Shown one piece after another: positions 7,519-15,469 of a stretch of 64,000 nucleotides of DNA. Source of the DNA: Nevskiaceae bacterium (GTDB lineage: Bacteria; Pseudomonadota; Gammaproteobacteria; Nevskiales; Nevskiaceae); assembly GCA_021731445.1 (NCBI GenBank), contig JAKFXK010000010.1, positions 1-64,000 on the forward strand. The letters run 5' to 3'. How positions within the stretch are numbered: position 1 is the first letter of the stretch; each line of letters opens with the position of its first letter. The notes beneath the pieces were generated by a model. The model was given only the letters and a program-made list of their open reading frames with translations, did not search any database and was not told the origin of the DNA. A program made the position numbers and the translations under genes.

Positions 7519-8574
7519 ATGAAACGATTCAAGACAGCAGTTGCCCTCGTCGCTGTGGTCGCCATCGGAGGACTGGGGTTCATCTACTCCGGCGTCTATC
7601 CGATGAGCGCGGACGATGCGCACTCCAAGCCTGTGTATTGGGCGCTGGAAACCTTGCGTGAGCGATCCATTGCCGCCCGCACCCGCGACATCGAAGTGCC
7701 ACCGCTCGATGACCCGCAGATGCTGCTCACCGGTGGCGCGGACTACAACGACATGTGCGCGGGCTGCCATCTGAAGCCTGGCAAGACGTCGTCCGAGATG
7801 AGTGCCGGGCTCTACCCGCAGCCGCCCAATCTTGCGCTGGGCATCGAAGGCCACGCCGGGCATGAGGGCGGGCATGGCGATGTGAACACCAGCGCCGCAC
7901 GGCGGTTCTGGATCATCAAGCACGGCATCAAGGCCAGCGGCATGGCTGCGTTCGGGCCAACACATGACGACGCGCGCATCTGGGCGATGGTGGCCTTTCT
8001 GCAAAAGCTGCCGACGCTCGACCCTGTCCAGTATCAAATCCTCACGGCCCGTGCCGAAGGCGAGATGCAGGGAATGGATCACGAGAGCGATGCGCCCCAA
8101 GCCGCCGCCAGCGAAGTCAGCGCAAGGGATTCAAAAAGCGATGTGCATGACGGCATGAAAATGACCCAGCCTCATACCGCCGCAGCGGCATCGACGCCAG
8201 AGCAGGTGATGGCCGCGTTTCAGGCCGCCATGAAGTCCGGCGATGCGGCCTTGGTGAAACGCTGGCTGGCTCCCGAAGTGCTCATCTACGAAGGCGGTGC
8301 CGCTGAGCGTTCGCGCAACGAATATGCGGCACACCATCTCGGTGCCGACATGGCCTTCCTGAAGCAGTCACGGGTTGAAATCATCAAGCAATCTAGCGGC
8401 GGTGGTGACGATGCGGCCTGGGTCACGACCGAGTCCCGCATCCGTGGCGAGTCATCAAAAGGCAAACCGATTGATGTCGCCAGCACCGAGACGGCCCTGC
8501 TGAAGAAGACCGCCGAGGGCTGGCGCATCGTGCATCTGCACTGGTCATCGCAGGACTTCAAGGCTGTGCCCTAA
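7519..8574 (+). CDS. Membrane-anchored cytochrome c fused to a SnoaL/NTF2-like domain
   Basis: A protein of 351 residues; ATG 7519 with AGGAGC seven bases upstream. An uncleaved-looking N-terminal anchor (about 5-22) is followed by a single heme c motif CAGCH (about residue 82-86) in a cytochrome c domain (about 68-172), with a distal Met possible in SGMAAFGP. A linker with GMDHESD and HDGMKMTQPH leads to a C-terminal domain (about 232-350) like DUF4440/SnoaL (TPEQVMAAFQAAMKSGD to HLHWSSQDF). The heme domain may take electrons from the multicopper oxidase or pass them to oxidases; the SnoaL-like part is usually a ligand-binding or isomerase fold. I know no described protein with this pair of domains. 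Confidence 0.82.
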   Translation: MKRFKTAVALVAVVAIGGLGFIYSGVYPMSADDAHSKPVYWALETLRERSIAARTRDIEVPPLDDPQMLLTGGADYNDMCAGCHLKPGKTSSEMSAGLYPQPPNLALGIEGHAGHEGGHGDVNTSAARRFWIIKHGIKASGMAAFGPTHDDARIWAMVAFLQKLPTLDPVQYQILTARAEGEMQGMDHESDAPQAAASEVSARDSKSDVHDGMKMTQPHTAAAASTPEQVMAAFQAAMKSGDAALVKRWLAPEVLIYEGGAAERSRNEYAAHHLGADMAFLKQSRVEIIKQSSGGGDDAAWVTTESRIRGESSKGKPIDVASTETALLKKTAEGWRIVHLHWSSQDFKAVP

Positions 8575-8614
8575 TGCGTGCTCTATCCACTACTGGCGCA
8601 GGACGGCAACGCCC

Positions 8615-9676
8615 ATGAACCCTCGCGGCATCAGTGCCCGTGGTCTTGCGCGCCTGCTGCGCGAGCAGCTGCCACCGTTGGTGCTCGACGCGCGCCACAC
8701 CGAGTCGTTCCAACGCACGCCAGTCGGCATCGCCGGCGCGGTACCGATCTTCATGGACGAGCAGCCGCCCACCATCCCCGATCTGCCGCGCGGCGTGGCT
8801 GTCATTGTCTATTGCCATTGCAGCAGACAGACATCGAGCACCCGCGTCGCGCAATGGCTGCTTGGCGCGGGCTACGCCGATGTCAGCGTGCTGGAAGGTG
8901 GCTGGACGGCTTGGCTACGCGAGGGCGGCGACAGCGCCGCCCTCAACTTCGGACAACGCAGGCGCATCACTGGCTGGGCGACAGTGAAGCACCTCGCAGA
9001 CGGCGGCTCGATTGCCGAGGCTGCGTTCTTGAAAGGGCTGAAGCTGCCGGTGAAGCGCGAGCTGGCAGTGCTGTTTGTGGACATGGTGGATTCGACACAG
9101 TTGTTCGCCAGCCATACACCAGAGCAGGTGCTGACACTGGTGCAGAGCTTCATGCAGATCGTCGTGGACGCTGCCGTAAGCCACTGCGGCGACGTAAATG
9201 ACTTTGAGGGCGACGGCGCACTGCTCTACTTTGCGTCGCCAACCGATGCGGTAGCCGCAGCACTCACCATGCGTGCTGCGCTGGCAGTGCGCCGCAATGC
9301 ACAGCCCGAATTGCCACAGGCACGCTATGCCATCGACATGGGTGCGTTGGTCATCGGCCACGTTGGCGGTCGTGAACGACGCGGCCTGTCGTTCATCGGC
9401 ACCGCCGTCAACACGGCTGCGCGCCTGCTCAAGGCTGCACCTGTCGAGGGAATCATAACGACCCGTGCAGTTGTTGCGGCACTGGCGGCTTCGTCTGCCA
9501 GCGACCGCGCCTCGCTTTTTCACCCATTCCCGCCTGCTGTGCTGCTGAAAGGGTTTAGCACGCCAGTGGATGTGTTCTGCCTGCCATCAGGCAGCGAATT
9601 GCAAAGCTGTGAAGTGTCACCCGTCATCAACCAAAAACTACCTCCATTCAGCGAGACTCACCATGAAAACCAGTAA
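8615..9676 (+). CDS. Rhodanese domain fused to class III adenylate/guanylate cyclase
   Basis: A cytoplasmic protein of 353 residues. Residues 1-110 form a rhodanese domain with the active loop VYCHCSRQTSST (C67 likely catalytic, C69 close by). Residues 145-325 form a class III nucleotide cyclase: metal ligands D156 (FVDMVDST) and D200 (FEGDGALLYF), plus GHVGGRERRGLSFIGTAVNTAARL. The cyclase catalytic metal site is intact; the residue that normally reads the base is Glu/Phe-like here, so ATP versus GTP cannot be called. It sits in the copper operon, 40 bp after the cytochrome gene, and overlaps the next rhodanese gene by 14 bp. A sulfur-relay or thiol-redox input controlling a cyclic nucleotide is the natural reading, but that is inference. 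Confidence 0.85.
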   Translation: MNPRGISARGLARLLREQLPPLVLDARHTESFQRTPVGIAGAVPIFMDEQPPTIPDLPRGVAVIVYCHCSRQTSSTRVAQWLLGAGYADVSVLEGGWTAWLREGGDSAALNFGQRRRITGWATVKHLADGGSIAEAAFLKGLKLPVKRELAVLFVDMVDSTQLFASHTPEQVLTLVQSFMQIVVDAAVSHCGDVNDFEGDGALLYFASPTDAVAAALTMRAALAVRRNAQPELPQARYAIDMGALVIGHVGGRERRGLSFIGTAVNTAARLLKAAPVEGIITTRAVVAALAASSASDRASLFHPFPPAVLLKGFSTPVDVFCLPSGSELQSCEVSPVINQKLPPFSETHHENQ

Positions 9677-10079
9677 GCCACGATCCGCACAGCTCGCCAA
9701 TGTTCAAAGCCTGCCGCATAGCCTGGCTTTTGGGCTGCGAGGGGGTCACTCCACCCTCATTCTGGACGTCCGTCCCCGCCAGAGCTTCGTACAGCGCGCT
9801 CTTGGGCTGGCCGATGCCGTTCCGATCTTCTCTGACGATACGCCCTTGCTGCTGCCCGACATGGATCGTGCCCATCCGATCCTGGTCTATTGCGACTCCG
9901 ACCAGCAGAAGTCCTCGCATCAGGTTGCTCAGTGTTTGATCGCGGCTGGCTACCTACATGTCTGGGTCATGGATGGTGGATTGGCCGCATGGAACCAATC
10001 CCGGAGCCGCAGCGCCCTAGTGAGCCTGGACGCGCGCGAGCCGATCAAAAACTGGATTGCGGCGCCGTCGGCGGTTTGA
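9663..10079 (+). CDS. Single-domain rhodanese-like protein
   Basis: A protein of 138 residues starting at ATG 9663, inside the end of the cyclase gene (14-bp overlap in another frame). It aligns by eye along its length with the rhodanese part of that neighbour: LILDVRPRQSFVQRALGLADAVPIF matches LVLDARHTESFQRTPVGIAGAVPIF, and both continue to VYC and to GGLAAW/GGWTAW. The active loop reads VYCDSDQQKSSH, with the Cys in place. It is likely a duplicate of the fused domain. No signal peptide, so cytoplasmic. It may exchange persulfide sulfur with the cyclase fusion. Confidence 0.85.
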   Translation: MKTSKPRSAQLANVQSLPHSLAFGLRGGHSTLILDVRPRQSFVQRALGLADAVPIFSDDTPLLLPDMDRAHPILVYCDSDQQKSSHQVAQCLIAAGYLHVWVMDGGLAAWNQSRSRSALVSLDAREPIKNWIAAPSAV

Positions 10080-10113
10080 GTCTTACCCTTCGATTCTCTG
10101 GCTTGGAAACACG

Positions 10114-10641
10114 ATGAAACATCAACAGCAGCCGCGCGGAAGTCGATCTGGCTGGCATAGTTTGTCGGCACGGCAGTGGATGCTGATCGGCTCCGTCGCG
10201 GTGAGCCTTGCCTTGGTCGCCCTCGCGTTGATGCGCTGGGATCAAACCCAGGCAGATACGCCGCCACCGAAAGGTATGGTCGTGGTTTACAAATCCCCTG
10301 AATGCGAATGCTGCGCGCGCTGGGTCACGCACTTGAAGGCCAGTGGGATCGCGGTGCAAGTGCGTGAAGATGTGCCGCTCACGCTGGTCAAGAAGCGTCT
10401 GCAAGTGCCGCAAGCCTTGTCCAGCTGCCATACAGCGGAGGTGGATGGCTACGTCATCGAAGGACACGTCCCAGCAGAAGATATTCGGCGCTTGCTACAG
10501 GAGCGTCCGCGCATCTCAGGCATCGGGGTTGCAGGGATGCCCAACGGCTCTCCGGGCATGGAAGGCTATGGGCCGGACGAGCACTACCAGACCATGCAAT
10601 TCGATGCAGCAGGCAAGATAAGCGTCTACTCAGCACACTGA
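10114..10641 (+). CDS. DUF411 metal-binding protein with N-terminal membrane anchor
   Basis: A protein of 175 residues. A membrane anchor lies at about 21-41; the DUF411 domain begins at MVVVYKSPECECCARWVTHLKASG, with a CECC cluster, then LSSCHTAEVDGYVIEGHVP and ends near HYQTMQFDA. DUF411 proteins are small periplasmic proteins commonly coded with copper resistance genes and thought to bind copper through these Cys and His residues. It follows the rhodanese gene by 34 bp and its stop is one base before the hydrolase ATG at 10643, so it is the last clear copper gene of the operon. A second, divergent DUF411 protein is coded at 52338. Confidence 0.88.
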   Translation: MKHQQQPRGSRSGWHSLSARQWMLIGSVAVSLALVALALMRWDQTQADTPPPKGMVVVYKSPECECCARWVTHLKASGIAVQVREDVPLTLVKKRLQVPQALSSCHTAEVDGYVIEGHVPAEDIRRLLQERPRISGIGVAGMPNGSPGMEGYGPDEHYQTMQFDAAGKISVYSAH

Positions 10642-10657
10642 AATGGAGGAATCCCTT

Positions 10658-11590
10658 TTGCCCAATCTTCTCAAGTGGTCGGCCTATCTGCTGCCGGGGC
10701 TGGTCGTTGCTGTTGGCCTAAGCCTTTGCACAATCATTGCTTTGCGCCATTACGAGGACGCGCTGCGGAACTTCACTCCTGAGCCGCCGGAGACGATTCT
10801 CACGCATCCAGAAAACACCGGCATCCAGGGCCTTGAGGATGCCTCGTTCATCAGCAGCGATCACACCCTGATCGGGGCGTGGTATGTCCCTTCACACAAC
10901 GGCGCTGCGGTCGTTCTGGTGCATGGAACCAGCGCAGACCGGAGCTCGCTTCTGGTCGAAATGAAAAGCCTGGCGGCGGCGGGCTTTGGGGTGCTGGCTT
11001 ACGACGGCCCTGGATACGGCCTCAGCGGAGGCAGCGTTTGCTGGGGCGACGATTCGACAGCAGCCCTGAGTGCTGCCATCGGCTGGCTGGCCGCGCGCCC
11101 TGAACTGAAGCCGGGCCGCATCGGCGCGCTCGGCCTCTCGATGGGGGGATATGTGCTCACGCAGTTCGCGGCCCACGATCAGCGTCTGCAATCACTGGTG
11201 CTAGAGGCGGTTCCTCCCGACATGATCGAGACCACGCGCTGGCAGCATCGGAAATGGGGCTTCCTCAGCGAACAACCCGCGCTCTGGGCACTTAGGCACT
11301 CGGCGATGCCCTTGGATCATCCAGGACCCAAAGACCTCATCGCGGCCATCGCCCCGCGTCCCCTTCTGATGATCAGCGGCGATCAGGATCAGACCGTGCC
11401 GCTGTTCATGACCCGCCAACTGTTCGACCTCGCTTCAAATCCAAAATCACTCTGGGTTGTGGCGGGTGCGGGGCACGGTCGATATGGAGAGGTCGCACCG
11501 GAGGAGTACTCCCGTCGGCTTGCGGCCTTTTTCACACTGACCTTGCTGCATGACGTGACTCCCGTTGAAGATCGGGGGGCACATACATGA
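10658..11590 (+). CDS. Membrane-anchored alpha/beta hydrolase
   Basis: A hydrolase of about 310 residues. I place the start at TTG 10658 because GGAGGA at 10645-10650 lies 7 bp before it; the ATG at 10643 is in frame but the ribosome site would then lie inside the gene. An N-terminal membrane anchor (about 8-28) is followed by a BEM46/DUF1749-like fold: oxyanion region VLVHGTSADRSS, nucleophile elbow GLSMGG, acid in SGDQDQTVP and His in GAGHGRYG. The catalytic triad is complete. Substrate unknown; an esterase or thioesterase acting at the membrane is possible. It overlaps the next gene by 4 bp (ATGA), so it and the phosphopantetheinyl transferase are translated together. Confidence 0.82.
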   Translation: MPNLLKWSAYLLPGLVVAVGLSLCTIIALRHYEDALRNFTPEPPETILTHPENTGIQGLEDASFISSDHTLIGAWYVPSHNGAAVVLVHGTSADRSSLLVEMKSLAAAGFGVLAYDGPGYGLSGGSVCWGDDSTAALSAAIGWLAARPELKPGRIGALGLSMGGYVLTQFAAHDQRLQSLVLEAVPPDMIETTRWQHRKWGFLSEQPALWALRHSAMPLDHPGPKDLIAAIAPRPLLMISGDQDQTVPLFMTRQLFDLASNPKSLWVVAGAGHGRYGEVAPEEYSRRLAAFFTLTLLHDVTPVEDRGAHT

Positions 11591-12012
11591 AGGCTGCGGG
11601 CCGAAGAAGCAAGCTCCCCTTGGCCGCAGTCCGTGTCGGAGCAGATCTCATGCATGTCGGCACGGTGCGTGACTCGATTGACCAGTTTGGCTCACGTTAT
11701 CTGGAGAGGGTTTTCACCGCCGCCGAGATCGAATACTGCCAACGCAGCGATGGTGAAATGCACCGTCGTTTCGCGGCACGGTTCGCGGCCAAGGAGGCAA
11801 CGCTGAAAGTGCTGAGGCCCGACCAGCACTGGCTCGACTGGCGCACCATCGAGGTCATCAAAATGCCGGGAGGATGGTGCGAGATGAGATTGCATGGACC
11901 TGCCGAGGCACTGGCAAGGCGCGCGGGGGTCGTTGCGCTCTCGGTCAGCCTCAGCCATGAGAAGTCCTATGCCCTTGCGATGGTCTCGGCCATCATTCAT
12001 CAGGATGTATAA
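11587..12012 (+). CDS. AcpS-type 4'-phosphopantetheinyl transferase dedicated to the adjacent carrier protein
   Basis: A protein of 141 residues, close to the usual 120-140 of the AcpS family. It shows VGADLMHV with metal ligand D20, YLERVFTAAEIEYC, and ARFAAKEATLKVL with the conserved K69/E70 pair. AcpS enzymes move phosphopantetheine from CoA to the Ser of a carrier protein. The housekeeping acpS normally sits near pdxJ/era; here it lies 103 bp before a carrier protein gene, so a second, pathway-specific copy is likely. ATG overlaps the hydrolase stop by 4 bp. Confidence 0.88.
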   Translation: MKAAGRRSKLPLAAVRVGADLMHVGTVRDSIDQFGSRYLERVFTAAEIEYCQRSDGEMHRRFAARFAAKEATLKVLRPDQHWLDWRTIEVIKMPGGWCEMRLHGPAEALARRAGVVALSVSLSHEKSYALAMVSAIIHQDV

Positions 12013-12022
12013 GCACCTATTG

Positions 12023-12051
12023 TTGCTGTGTTTTGTTCATTAAACTGTCTA
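12023..12051 (+). promoter_or_regulatory. Possible promoter of the carrier-protein cluster
   Basis: In the AT-rich 103-bp gap before the carrier protein gene, TTGCTG at 12023-12028 and TGTCTA at 12046-12051 are 17 bp apart. The match to a sigma70 promoter is poor, but the base composition stands out from the flanking genes. Confidence 0.25.
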
Positions 12052-12115
12052 CCTGCGACCAGCAGTCGTTCGTTCTCCAAAAGCCGTTACAACTACCATC
12101 GAAGGGTTCCCCACC

Positions 12116-12361
12116 GTGACCATCGTCAACGATATTCGCCAAGTCCTCAAAGACCATGCAAGGCTCTCCGCCGATACCACCACGCTCGCGGAGGACGCTG
12201 ACCTCTACCAAGCCGGATTGACCTCCCACTCCAGTGTCAACGTCATGCTGGCACTTGAAGGCAAGTTTGATGTCGAGTTCCCAGACCGGATGTTGAAGCG
12301 TGGCGTGTTCGGCAGCATCGCCAGCATCCGCGATGCGATCACCGAACTCACTGCGGCCTGA
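12116..12361 (+). CDS. Acyl/aminoacyl carrier protein
   Basis: A protein of 81 residues from GTG 12116, with GAAGGG about 12 bases upstream. It has the four-helix ACP pattern: helix 1 TIVNDIRQVLKDHARL, then DADLYQAGLTSHSSVNVMLALEGKF, where S37 in LTSHS takes the place of the Ser of the DSL motif and should carry phosphopantetheine. The usual Asp before that Ser is Thr here, which departs from fatty acid ACPs. With an AcpS copy upstream and an amino acid:[carrier protein] ligase downstream, I infer that it carries an amino acid rather than a fatty acyl chain. Confidence 0.88.
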   Translation: MTIVNDIRQVLKDHARLSADTTTLAEDADLYQAGLTSHSSVNVMLALEGKFDVEFPDRMLKRGVFGSIASIRDAITELTAA

Positions 12362-12402
12362 CCACAACAGCATCAAATATTGCAGGCCAATTGGGGGAGA
12401 GG

Positions 12403-13563
12403 ATGAAAAACGACACCAGAATCAAGATTGCCCAGCGTATCGGCAGTGACATCGCTGCCAAGCACGCGCTGGATGTAGACAAGAACTCGCGCTTCCCGAC
12501 AGAAGCGATCGCTGCGCTCAAGCAGGAAAAACTGCTCTCGGCACTGGTGCCTGTAGAGCTTGGCGGTATGGGCATGGAAATGACCGAACTGACGGCGCTT
12601 TGCACCGCGCTCGGCCAGCACTGCGCGGCGACCGCGATGGTATTTGCCATGCACCACATCCAGGTGGCCTGCATTGTCCGCCACGGCTTGGGGTCGCCTT
12701 TTTTTCGCAGTTATTGTCAAGAATTAGTCGAGAAGCAGATGCTGATCGGCTCGGTGACTTCCGAAGTCGGCGTTGGTGGCGATACCCGCTCCAGCATCTG
12801 CGCGGTCGAGGTTGCTGGCGACCGCTTCACACTCAACAAGGACGCCACCACGATTTCCTACGGTGCGCACTCCGATGATCTGCTCATCACCTGCCGCCGC
12901 GATGCCAGCGCCGCACGCAGCGATCAGGTGATGGTGCTGGTGCGCAAGGGCCAATTCACCTTGGAGCAGACCTCGCAGTGGGACACGCTGGGCATGCGCG
13001 GCACTTGCAGCCCCGGTTTCAAGCTCACATCCAGCGGTTCTTCTGAACAGATCGTGCCCGGTGCCTATGCCGATTCGTCGAGCCAGACGATGGTGCCCTA
13101 TTCGCACATCCTCTGGGCTGGGCTGTGGCTGGGCATCGCCAGCGATGCGGTCGCCCGCGCTGCGACGTTTGTGCGTGCTGAAGCCCGACGCAATCCAGGC
13201 GTCACCCCACCTACGGCGCTGCGTCTGGCGGAAGTCACAAACACCTTGCAGTTGATGCGCTCCAACGTGCAGGCGGTGTCACAGGAGTGCGAAGAACTCC
13301 AGAAGTCAGCCGAGGGCAACGAGTCGCTGTTGACTATCGGCTTCGCATTGAAGATGAACAATCTCAAGATTTCGACTTCGACGTTGATGGTGCAGGTCGT
13401 GCATCAGTCGCTACTGATCTGCGGAATCATGGGCTACAAGAACGACAGCAAGTTCAGCCTCGGTCGCCACCTGCGCGACTCACACTCCGCACAGCTGATG
13501 GTGGGCAACGACCGCATCTACGCCAAGAGCGCGTCGATGCTGCTGGTCTACAAGGACGAATAA
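12403..13563 (+). CDS. Acyl-CoA-dehydrogenase-like flavoprotein acting on the carrier protein
   Basis: A protein of 386 residues; ATG 12403 has GGGGAGAGG directly upstream. The acyl-CoA dehydrogenase fold is clear: N-terminal helices (SALVPVELGGMGMEMTEL, ALGQHCAATAMVFAMHH), the beta domain (IGSVTSEVGVGGDTRSS, WDTLGMRGTCSPGF) and the C-terminal helices (ICGIMGYKNDSKFSLGRHLRDS). FAD should bind between them. The stretch RDSHSAQLMVGNDRIY aligns with the family pattern RDxxxxxIYEGTNEI so that V367 stands where many members have their catalytic Glu. It may therefore be a desaturase with a different base, or an oxygenase/N-oxidase of the same fold. Next to the carrier protein and its ligase, the substrate is probably an aminoacyl thioester. 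Confidence 0.88.
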   Translation: MKNDTRIKIAQRIGSDIAAKHALDVDKNSRFPTEAIAALKQEKLLSALVPVELGGMGMEMTELTALCTALGQHCAATAMVFAMHHIQVACIVRHGLGSPFFRSYCQELVEKQMLIGSVTSEVGVGGDTRSSICAVEVAGDRFTLNKDATTISYGAHSDDLLITCRRDASAARSDQVMVLVRKGQFTLEQTSQWDTLGMRGTCSPGFKLTSSGSSEQIVPGAYADSSSQTMVPYSHILWAGLWLGIASDAVARAATFVRAEARRNPGVTPPTALRLAEVTNTLQLMRSNVQAVSQECEELQKSAEGNESLLTIGFALKMNNLKISTSTLMVQVVHQSLLICGIMGYKNDSKFSLGRHLRDSHSAQLMVGNDRIYAKSASMLLVYKDE

Positions 13564-13574
13564 GGGGGCGCGCC

Positions 13575-14480
13575 ATGCAATACGACAACAAATCTCTCTA
13601 CGACGGCCTGGTCGCCAGCGGCCTCATCATCCCCACCGGTGAGCCGGGCGTGTTTGGACGCAATGCGGTGTTCGAGGACGTGCTCGAACGCTTTAACGGC
13701 CTTGTCACCCAGTTGGCCCAAGCCGATGGTGCGGAAAAGTTCACCTTCCCGCCCACGCTGGCACGCGAGGTGTTCGAGAAGAGTGGCTTCATGAAGTCCT
13801 TCCCGCAACTCGCTATGGGCGTAGTGAGCTTCTGCGGTTGCGGCAAGGATCACGCCGAACTGGTTTCGCGCATCGCTGACGGCAAGTCTTACGACGACCT
13901 GATGACCCGCACCGGCGTCGTGCTGATTCCTGCCGCCTGCTATCCGATCTACCCCAGCTTCACCGGCACGCTGCCTGAGGGCGGGCGGCTGGTGGACATG
14001 ACGCATTGGGTATTCCGCCATGAGCCTTCGGAAGAGCCCACGCGGATGCAGTCTTTCCGCGTCCGCGAGTTCGTCCGCGTCGGCTCCCCGGAGGCGGTGA
14101 TCGAGTGGCGCAACATGTGGTTGCAGCGTGGCTTGACGCTGTTGCAGTCGCTGGGTCTGCCCGCCCAAGAAGAGGTAGCGTCTGATCCCTTCTTCGGCCG
14201 CGTTGGCAAGATGCTCGCCAACAACCAGCGTGAGCAGAAGCTCAAGTTCGAGGTGGTGGTGCCGGTGATCTCCGAGGAGAATCCGACCGCCGTGTGTTCA
14301 TTCAACTACCACCAAGATTACTTCTCGAAGACCTTCGAGATCATGCAAGCCAACGGCGAGCTGGCGCAGACCGCTTGCCTCGGCTTTGGTCTGGAAAGGG
14401 TCTGCATGGCGCTGTTCAAGCACCACGGGTTTGATCCCAAGCAGTGGCCAGCCGCCGTTCGCAGCAAGCTCTGGCCGTGA
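13575..14480 (+). CDS. Amino acid:[carrier protein] ligase (class II aaRS-like, SerRS-core homologue)
   Basis: An enzyme of 301 residues with a GGGGG ribosome site before ATG 13575. It is a class II aminoacyl-tRNA synthetase catalytic core without a tRNA-binding domain: motif 2-like THWVFRHEPSEEPTRMQSFRVREF (R148 and E150), and motif 3 CLGFGLERVCMALF. C122 (PAACYPIYP), E165 (VREF) and C268 (TACLG) are placed like the zinc ligands of the archaeal-type SerRS and its carrier-protein-loading homologues. Enzymes of this family from Bradyrhizobium and Agrobacterium activate Gly or Ala with ATP and load it on phosphopantetheine of a neighbouring carrier protein, not on tRNA. The same gene pairing is seen here. 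Confidence 0.9.
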   Translation: MQYDNKSLYDGLVASGLIIPTGEPGVFGRNAVFEDVLERFNGLVTQLAQADGAEKFTFPPTLAREVFEKSGFMKSFPQLAMGVVSFCGCGKDHAELVSRIADGKSYDDLMTRTGVVLIPAACYPIYPSFTGTLPEGGRLVDMTHWVFRHEPSEEPTRMQSFRVREFVRVGSPEAVIEWRNMWLQRGLTLLQSLGLPAQEEVASDPFFGRVGKMLANNQREQKLKFEVVVPVISEENPTAVCSFNYHQDYFSKTFEIMQANGELAQTACLGFGLERVCMALFKHHGFDPKQWPAAVRSKLWP

Positions 14481-15460
14481 GTGCTGTCCGCGTTTTACCA
14501 CTGAGTTCGGCGAACTATGAGGTGCATCATCTGCACCGCGAAGATCGCGCCTGGGTGGAAAAGAACTGTTACGTGGATGTCTGGATCGAAGCCATTCATG
14601 CACTGGGGCTTGATCCCACCGCCATGCTGGCGTTCACGGTCGGCCTAGATTTTGAGGGCGACCAGTGGGCGTTTTTCAAGCCACCGCATCGGGACTTGTC
14701 ACAGCTTTACGGAATTGATGTTTTTGAGCTGAATGTCTGGCGCGGCGACATCCTCGCCCATGCGCAGCACCACGCCCGCGAAGGCAAGCTGGTGTTTACC
14801 GAAGCCGATGCTTTCTGGATGCCCGATACCTCTGCCACCGACTACCGTCGGCAGCACACCAAGAGCACCATCGTTATCAACGCGATTGATGACGAAAACC
14901 AGCGACTGGGTTACTTCCACAACGCGGGCTATCACGAGTTGAAGGGCGAGGATTTTGCCCACCTGTTCCGCGTCGGCTACCCCCACGATCCTGCGTTCCT
15001 GCCGCTTTTTGCTGAGTACGCGCGGGTGGATCGAATCGAGCGTCTACCGATTCAGAAACTGGCCACAGTTTCGATAGACCTGCTGCGTGCCCATGTGGCG
15101 CGTCTGCCCTTGGTCAATCCTATCCGCCGTTTTGCGGCGCAGTTTCCACAAGATGTGGCTTGGCTTCAGAACGAGGGTCTGCCGCTGTATCACGGCTATG
15201 CGTTTGCCACCCTGCGGCAGTTGGGGGCCAATTTCGAGCTGGCTGCGATTTACCTCGACTGGTTGTCCACGAACGGTGAGAGCGGACTCGGTGATGCGCA
15301 GGTCGCTTTCTCCGAGATTTCGTCGGGTGCGAAGGCACTGGTCCTAAAAACGGCAAGGGCTGTCAATGCCAAAAAAACGGTGGACTTTGCACCGCTGTTG
15401 GAAGAAATGGCAGGAGCCTGGGATCGCGGCATGGAGTGCCTCAGGGGACGGTTGCGCTGA
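14477..15460 (+). CDS. DUF1839 family protein
   Basis: A protein of 327 residues starting at GTG 14477, a 4-nt GTGA overlap with the ligase stop. No signal peptide or membrane segment. It has conserved-looking patterns LHREDRAWVEKNCYVDVWIEAIHALGLDP, a Cys (C31 or so) close to the N-terminus, and QWAFFKPPHRDLSQLYGIDVFELN. DUF1839 genes are regularly found beside amino acid:[carrier protein] ligases, so the protein probably takes part in moving or using the carrier-bound amino acid. A conserved Asn-Cys-Tyr near the N-terminus together with His, Glu and Asp recalls papain-like folds, but that is a guess; the reaction is unknown. Confidence 0.8.
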   Translation: MSAVRVLPLSSANYEVHHLHREDRAWVEKNCYVDVWIEAIHALGLDPTAMLAFTVGLDFEGDQWAFFKPPHRDLSQLYGIDVFELNVWRGDILAHAQHHAREGKLVFTEADAFWMPDTSATDYRRQHTKSTIVINAIDDENQRLGYFHNAGYHELKGEDFAHLFRVGYPHDPAFLPLFAEYARVDRIERLPIQKLATVSIDLLRAHVARLPLVNPIRRFAAQFPQDVAWLQNEGLPLYHGYAFATLRQLGANFELAAIYLDWLSTNGESGLGDAQVAFSEISSGAKALVLKTARAVNAKKTVDFAPLLEEMAGAWDRGMECLRGRLR

Positions 15461-15469
15461 CACCTGCCG

